Shown here: piece by piece, positions 60,548 to 64,000 of the stretch
Layout: every line of letters begins with the position of its first letter
Position numbering within the stretch: position 1 is the stretch's first letter
Origin: [Clostridium] leptum DSM 753
GTDB taxonomy: Bacteria; Bacillota; Clostridia; Oscillospirales; Acutalibacteraceae
NCBI GenBank assembly: GCA_000154345.1
Contig: DS480341.1
Coordinates: 1 to 64,000 of the forward strand
Direction of reading: 5' to 3'
DNA: 64,000 nucleotides
Translations under genes and position numbers: made by a program
Notes under the pieces: generated by a model
The model's database searches: none
Seen by the model: the letters and a program-made list of their open reading frames with translations, nothing else
Told to the model about the DNA's origin: nothing

Positions 60548-61606
60548 TCAAAGCTTCATTCTTTTTTTTAGAAGATCCGGTGAAGCGCTGTGGAGTAAGG
60601 CCTCCTCAGAAGAAATCATCCCCTGCTCATACAGCCGCATCAAACTGGTATCCATGCCCACCATTCCCTCGCCGCTGGATGAAAAAATAGCGGAATCGAT
60701 TTGATGGGTTTTGGATTCCCGGATCATGGTGCGGATCGCGGGATTGCACAGCATAATCTCAAAGGCGGGAACGACCCTGCCATCCTTACAGGAGATCAGC
60801 TGCTGCGACACCACGGCCTGCAGAACCATTGAAAGCTGTACTCGAATCTGTCCTTGCTGACTGGGAGGAAATGCGTCCACAATCCGGTCAATGGTATTGA
60901 CCGCTCCCAGGGTATGGAGGGTGGAAATCACCAGATGGCCTGTCTCTGCGGCGGTCATGGCGATGCTGATCGTTTCGTAGTCTCTCATTTCTCCCAGCAG
61001 AATGACATCGGGCGCCTGGCGCAAAGCGGCCCGCAGAGCCACGGCGTAGCTTTCCGTATCGATAGAAATTTCCCGCTGGCTGATAATGCTTTTGCCATGA
61101 CGGTGCAGATATTCGATGGGGTCCTCCAGCGTTACCACATGGCTGTTCCTGGTCTGATTGATCCGGTCGATGATGCAGGCCAGGGTCGTGGACTTTCCCG
61201 AGCCGGCCGGACCGGTCACCACAATTAATCCCTTGGGACGGCCGCCCAGTCTGAGAATGATATCCGGGATGCCAAGCTGCTCCGGATCAGGCAGGCTGAA
61301 CGCGATCACCCGCACTACCGCCGCCAGAGAGCCTCTTTGACGGTATACACTGGCACGGTACCGGGAAACTCCCTCCAAGGAAAAGGAAAAGTCATCATCG
61401 CCGGTTTCCAGCATTTTTTCCGGGCTTCGCTTAGCGAATCGGTACAGCTCCCTAACGATCACTTCCGTGTCCTCCGGCATAAGCCGCTGATCCGTCTGCC
61501 TTTGAATCTGGTTGTTCACTTTATAGGACACCGGCAAGCCTGCCACGATAAAAATATCAGAAGCGGAAGCCTGAGCCGCCTGCTTTAAAATCTGTTCTGC
61601 TTCCAT
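60548..61606 (-). CDS. pilT: PilT-type twitching motility ATPase
   Basis: 352 residues. Walker A GPAGSGKSTT, the Asp box near VVTLEDPIEYLH, Walker B ALRQAPDVILLGEMRD and the His box GHLVISTLHTLGAVNTIDRIVDAFP are complete. The C-terminal block NPAIRTMIRESKTHQIDSAI is the PilT AIRNLIRE-type motif. PilT powers pilus retraction. It is the last gene of a minus-strand row with GspF- and pilin-like genes. An extension ATPase (PilB/GspE) would be expected outside the window. Confidence 0.93.
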   Translation of the reverse strand: MEAEQILKQAAQASASDIFIVAGLPVSYKVNNQIQRQTDQRLMPEDTEVIVRELYRFAKRSPEKMLETGDDDFSFSLEGVSRYRASVYRQRGSLAAVVRVIAFSLPDPEQLGIPDIILRLGGRPKGLIVVTGPAGSGKSTTLACIIDRINQTRNSHVVTLEDPIEYLHRHGKSIISQREISIDTESYAVALRAALRQAPDVILLGEMRDYETISIAMTAAETGHLVISTLHTLGAVNTIDRIVDAFPPSQQGQIRVQLSMVLQAVVSQQLISCKDGRVVPAFEIMLCNPAIRTMIRESKTHQIDSAIFSSSGEGMVGMDTSLMRLYEQGMISSEEALLHSASPDLLKKRMKL

Positions 61607-61621
61607 AATAGTTTTCTCTCC

Positions 61622-62089
61622 TTATCGCAATAGGTTAAGAGTTCCCTCCTGTGATTCGCTTTCCTCTTCCACCAGAGTCTGCCAGCGCAGCCGTTTCCAT
61701 TCTCCCGTAAAACGGCCCTCCCCGGAAAACGTCAAAGAAATTTCAACAGAGAGGCTTTTGCTGTCGTTGATCGGCACCTGATAAGACGCCACCGCGGCGT
61801 TTTCCTGCCGGACTACGGCCACGCCGTCGGCCCTTAGGGCTTCTTCCCAACCGGGCCCGGATTGTACCGCCGTCAACAACTCATGCAGAATTTCCTCCGC
61901 CCTGGCATCCGCCTGATAATATTCCACGGAGGCCTGAGCGTTTTTCTCCGCGAGATTCCGGTCCGCTCTGGCGGAAACCAGAGACAGGGCCGCCAGGGTG
62001 GCCAGGCACAGCACCACAAAAATCGCCAGTATGGAAATTCCTCCGGCGCCAATACCGGACCCGATCTGTTTTTCTTTCATAGTATTCAC
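61622..62089 (-). CDS. membrane-anchored pilus-associated protein (unknown)
   Basis: 155 residues. A hydrophobic segment near residues 13-40 follows a short basic start (KEKQIGSGIGAGG), then a helical stretch and an extracytoplasmic domain. The shape is like a minor pilin or PilN/PilX-like assembly factor, but I found no prepilin peptidase site (GF..E) that convinces. Start is GTG 62089 or ATG 62080. It lies 16 bp before pilT in the same unit. Function unknown; a pilus role is inferred from context. Confidence 0.7.
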   Translation of the reverse strand: MNTMKEKQIGSGIGAGGISILAIFVVLCLATLAALSLVSARADRNLAEKNAQASVEYYQADARAEEILHELLTAVQSGPGWEEALRADGVAVVRQENAAVASYQVPINDSKSLSVEISLTFSGEGRFTGEWKRLRWQTLVEEESESQEGTLNLLR

Positions 62090-62105
62090 CGCCGCTCCAT
62101 AGCCG

Positions 62106-62522
62106 TTATGGCTGAACTGCTTTCGCTTTCAGAGAGTGAATCTCCTGATCTCCCTTCAGCACCCGGATTTCCGCCGCCAAAACTCCTTGCTCCTCCGTCA
62201 AGCGAACGGCAAGCTCATAAACCGCCGCTTCCTTCCGCGGCAGCTTTTGCCACTGCCCGTCGTAATAAACCCGGATCATATTTCCGTCCCGGCAGCCGCC
62301 CAGCAGCCTTTCCAGTTCGGGGGAATCCCCCTCTGCTTTTACGGCTTCCGCGGCTGCCTGCGCCACCATCACCCCTTTGGTAAGGTCCGAGCTTTCCACG
62401 CTGATCAGCTTGGCTTTGGCGAATAGATTCATGCACACGCCGGCGCAGATGGAAAAAAACACAATGATAATCAAAATTTCGATAAAGAAAAGCCTGCTCT
62501 TGGACTTGGAACGCTCTGTCAT
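62106..62522 (-). CDS. membrane-anchored pilus-associated protein (unknown)
   Basis: 138 residues. A single helix (about 12-34) follows a basic start, then a helical stretch rich in Ala (VMVAQAAAEAVKAEG) and a small beta-rich domain. This resembles minor pseudopilins, but the usual cleavage motif is missing. ATG 62522 overlaps the previous gene's stop (ATGA). It shares its design with the genes on both sides, suggesting a set of related minor components. Confidence 0.7.
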   Translation of the reverse strand: MTERSKSKSRLFFIEILIIIVFFSICAGVCMNLFAKAKLISVESSDLTKGVMVAQAAAEAVKAEGDSPELERLLGGCRDGNMIRVYYDGQWQKLPRKEAAVYELAVRLTEEQGVLAAEIRVLKGDQEIHSLKAKAVQP

Positions 62523-63010
62523 GGCGCCACCTCCAAGGCCGCGCTTTGAAGGCATACAGCGCTTTCATAAACCCTGTTTTCCGTATCGGTGGCAACGATC
62601 CTCAAAAGGCGGCGGCTAGGAAGCTCCAGCCGCAGCTCCTTCAGCTCCATAATCGGCTGTCCGCTTTCCGGTACGATTTCCGTCCCCCGCTTCACAGTAA
62701 TTTCCCGCAGGCTGCCGCCGTACAGATACGACCAGGTCTCGTAGACCTCGCCGCCTATCTCTTCGGAAAACACCAGCGCGGGCTCTCCGCCGATTTCCTT
62801 GACCGCCACGCCGTTTTCCCGGTCGTTCTGGCGAACCTTCTCTGTCAGATACGCCACCGTCCCCCGGGCGCTGTAATTGGCGCTCATCTCCCGGGAAATC
62901 CCCTGGTAAACATCCGCTCCCTGGATGACTACAAACAGGGACAGCACGGTAAATAAGCAGAACAGGGACAATACAAAAATTAAATCCGTGGCGTGCCGGC
63001 TCCGCTTCAC
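62519..63010 (-). CDS. DUF4860-like membrane-anchored protein of a pilus cluster
   Basis: 163 residues. KRSRHATDLIFVLSLFCLFTVLSLFVV is a basic start plus membrane helix; the following YLTEKVRQNDRENGVAVKEIGG and LVFSEEIGGEVYETWSYLYGGSLREI look like the DUF4860 pattern seen in clostridial type IV pilus operons. Start is either GTG 63010 (GGGGGAG 5 bp upstream) or ATG 63028; I prefer the GTG because the family begins at the basic residues. Role unknown, likely a minor pilin-like part. Confidence 0.68.
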   Translation of the reverse strand: MKRSRHATDLIFVLSLFCLFTVLSLFVVIQGADVYQGISREMSANYSARGTVAYLTEKVRQNDRENGVAVKEIGGEPALVFSEEIGGEVYETWSYLYGGSLREITVKRGTEIVPESGQPIMELKELRLELPSRRLLRIVATDTENRVYESAVCLQSAALEVAP

Positions 63011-63142
63011 AGCGACTCCCCCTTTCATAAATGCGTCCTTACGCTCCTTTGCCGGCGCGGTGGTCACTGCCGCTTATCATGCCGCAAACCGAAGGGCCTC
63101 TGTTTCCGGCTCACAAGGAACGAAAGCCTAACGTTCTCTCAG

Positions 63143-63475
63143 TCACTTTTCCTCAAACACCTGAATTTCCGGCATCAGGTTTGAGCCCTCCAGCCGGTAA
63201 TGGTACACATAATGCTCACGGTCTAAAATCAGGCCGTAATTTTCCTCTAAATAGTCTAAATCCGGTGGATACCGCCCCTCGATGGCGTAGCACTGTACTG
63301 TAGCCCGAGCCACCGACTGCTCGGCCGCCTTCAGCCGTTCCTGAGAAGCAGAACGGGAAACGTTTCCCACGCCGTAAATTACAAAGCCCACGACGATGAT
63401 TACGGAAACAATGGGAACTAAAAGCCCCCGGGAGAACCGTTTTCTCTGTTCGCAGGACACAAACGCTTTTTTCAT
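63143..63475 (-). CDS. type IV pilin/GspG-like protein
   Basis: 110 residues. A basic start (MKKAFVSCEQRKRFSRG) precedes a hydrophobic helix (about 19-40), then a helical segment ending in QCYAIEGRYPPDLDYLEENYGL, which is the common GspG/pilin motif where an aromatic-rich loop follows helix 1. A canonical prepilin site is not clear, so processing is uncertain. It starts 10 bp after the GspF-like stop with GGAGAGCG upstream. Confidence 0.72.
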   Translation of the reverse strand: MKKAFVSCEQRKRFSRGLLVPIVSVIIVVGFVIYGVGNVSRSASQERLKAAEQSVARATVQCYAIEGRYPPDLDYLEENYGLILDREHYVYHYRLEGSNLMPEIQVFEEK

Positions 63476-63485
63476 ATCCGCTCTC

Positions 63486-64000
63486 CTATCCGATCGCCGA
63501 CATAATGCCCATCAGCGGAAGCATGACGGAAAGCAAAATCATACCGACGATGAGGGAAAGCACCGCCACCAGAGTCGGCTCCAGCGCGGAAATCAGGGCG
63601 CTGAGCCTTCGGTCCACCTCTTCCTCATATTGCTCCGCGATCTGATGCATGACGGTATCCATACTGCCGGTCTGCTGGCCGATTTTCAGCATCTTGCTGT
63701 GAAGGGCAGAAAAAAGCCCCGTCTCCACCGCAGCCTCGGCAAAGCTCACCCCGGAATCCATGCGTTCCTTCATCCGCTGTATTTTTTTCTTCGTACCCGG
63801 GTGCTCCATCAGTTTTTCGGTCATTTCCACCGACTCATCCAAATCCAGACCGGAGCTGAGCATCAGCGCCATTCCCGAGGCGAACCGTCCGGAATCCACA
63901 GCACGGCTGAGCCGGCGGAAAAGCTTAGCACCCAGAGCGGCAAAGAAGGCCTTCCCTCTTTTCGTCATCCGAAGGAAAACCACCCCGGCAGCCACGACTG
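63486..64000 (-). CDS. type II secretion/type IV pilus inner-membrane protein F (GspF/PilC), C-terminal part
   Basis: Partial: the gene enters from beyond the right edge and about 170 codons are visible. RFASGMALMLSSGLDLDESVEMTEKLMEH and KMLKIGQQTGSMDTVMHQIAEQYEEEVDRRL are the second GspF repeat, ending with the membrane helix ALEPTLVAVLSLIVGMILLSVMLPL. PilC forms the platform on which the PilT motor acts. It leads into the minor pilin-like genes. Confidence 0.9.
   Translation of the reverse strand, partial: VVAAGVVFLRMTKRGKAFFAALGAKLFRRLSRAVDSGRFASGMALMLSSGLDLDESVEMTEKLMEHPGTKKKIQRMKERMDSGVSFAEAAVETGLFSALHSKMLKIGQQTGSMDTVMHQIAEQYEEEVDRRLSALISALEPTLVAVLSLIVGMILLSVMLPLMGIMSAIG

Noticed and set aside
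1..64000. CRISPR arrays, insertion sequences, prophage or tRNA genes
   Set aside because: No regularly spaced direct repeats, transposase or integrase proteins, or T-arm GTTCRA-type patterns within a cloverleaf were seen.

Overview
The window looks like chromosomal DNA of an anaerobic, spore-forming Clostridia bacterium, probably an Oscillospirales/Ruminococcaceae-type gut organism (inference). Support comes from the oxygen-independent ribonucleotide reductase NrdD/NrdG, the spore maturation pair SpmA/SpmB, a SpoVAF/GerA protein, a SpoVB-like flippase, TTG and GTG starts behind strong AGGAGG sites, and many tight or overlapping operons. No rRNA, tRNA, CRISPR array, insertion sequence or prophage was recognised.

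Layout. 1-3.2 kb: ybaK, then a gene-poor A+T-richer stretch. On the minus strand a strong promoter (TTGACA-16-TATAAT) reads into about 1 kb with no meaningful reading frame, many hairpins and a terminal intrinsic terminator; this is the best candidate for something undescribed. It is divergent from a DUF1292 gene, which is followed by 6S RNA. 3.2-5.8 kb: split TauE/SafE permease, gpsA and a methyltransferase. 6.1-21.3 kb: an MFS transporter and then a long minus-strand block: a stand-alone corrinoid protein, mutY, a LacI regulator, deoB, deoD, cdd, pyrimidine-nucleoside phosphorylase, pyrC, pyrF, pyrK, pyrD, a histidine phosphatase, ruvX and a VanZ protein. It joins pyrimidine synthesis with nucleoside salvage.

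21.6-28.8 kb: ABC exporter, PAP2 phosphatase, a membrane-anchored protein ending in a dockerin module, a DUF2461 protein and a VanW protein. 29-36.4 kb: an ABC-2 transporter, a UgtP-like glycolipid glucosyltransferase, and two GT2 glycosyltransferases flanked by two YbhN/MprF-type membrane proteins, apparently an envelope glycolipid or glycopolymer cluster. 36.5-44.5 kb: Na+/alanine symporter, a heterodimeric ABC exporter with one degenerate ATP site, DegV and SpoVB-like.

44.8-54.7 kb: nrdD and nrdG behind a promoter with two NrdR-like boxes, spmAB, an AbrB regulator, a YitJ-type homocysteine methyltransferase/MTHFR fusion with a structured leader, SpoVAF-like and a YdcF-like protein. 54.9-60.3 kb: queH, a Trk potassium-uptake operon that also carries a 53-residue Cys-rich protein and a DUF6054 protein, and a membrane metallophosphoesterase. 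60.5-64 kb: the end of a type IV pilus-like operon (GspF/PilC, a pilin-like protein, three small membrane-anchored proteins, PilT), cut by the window edge.
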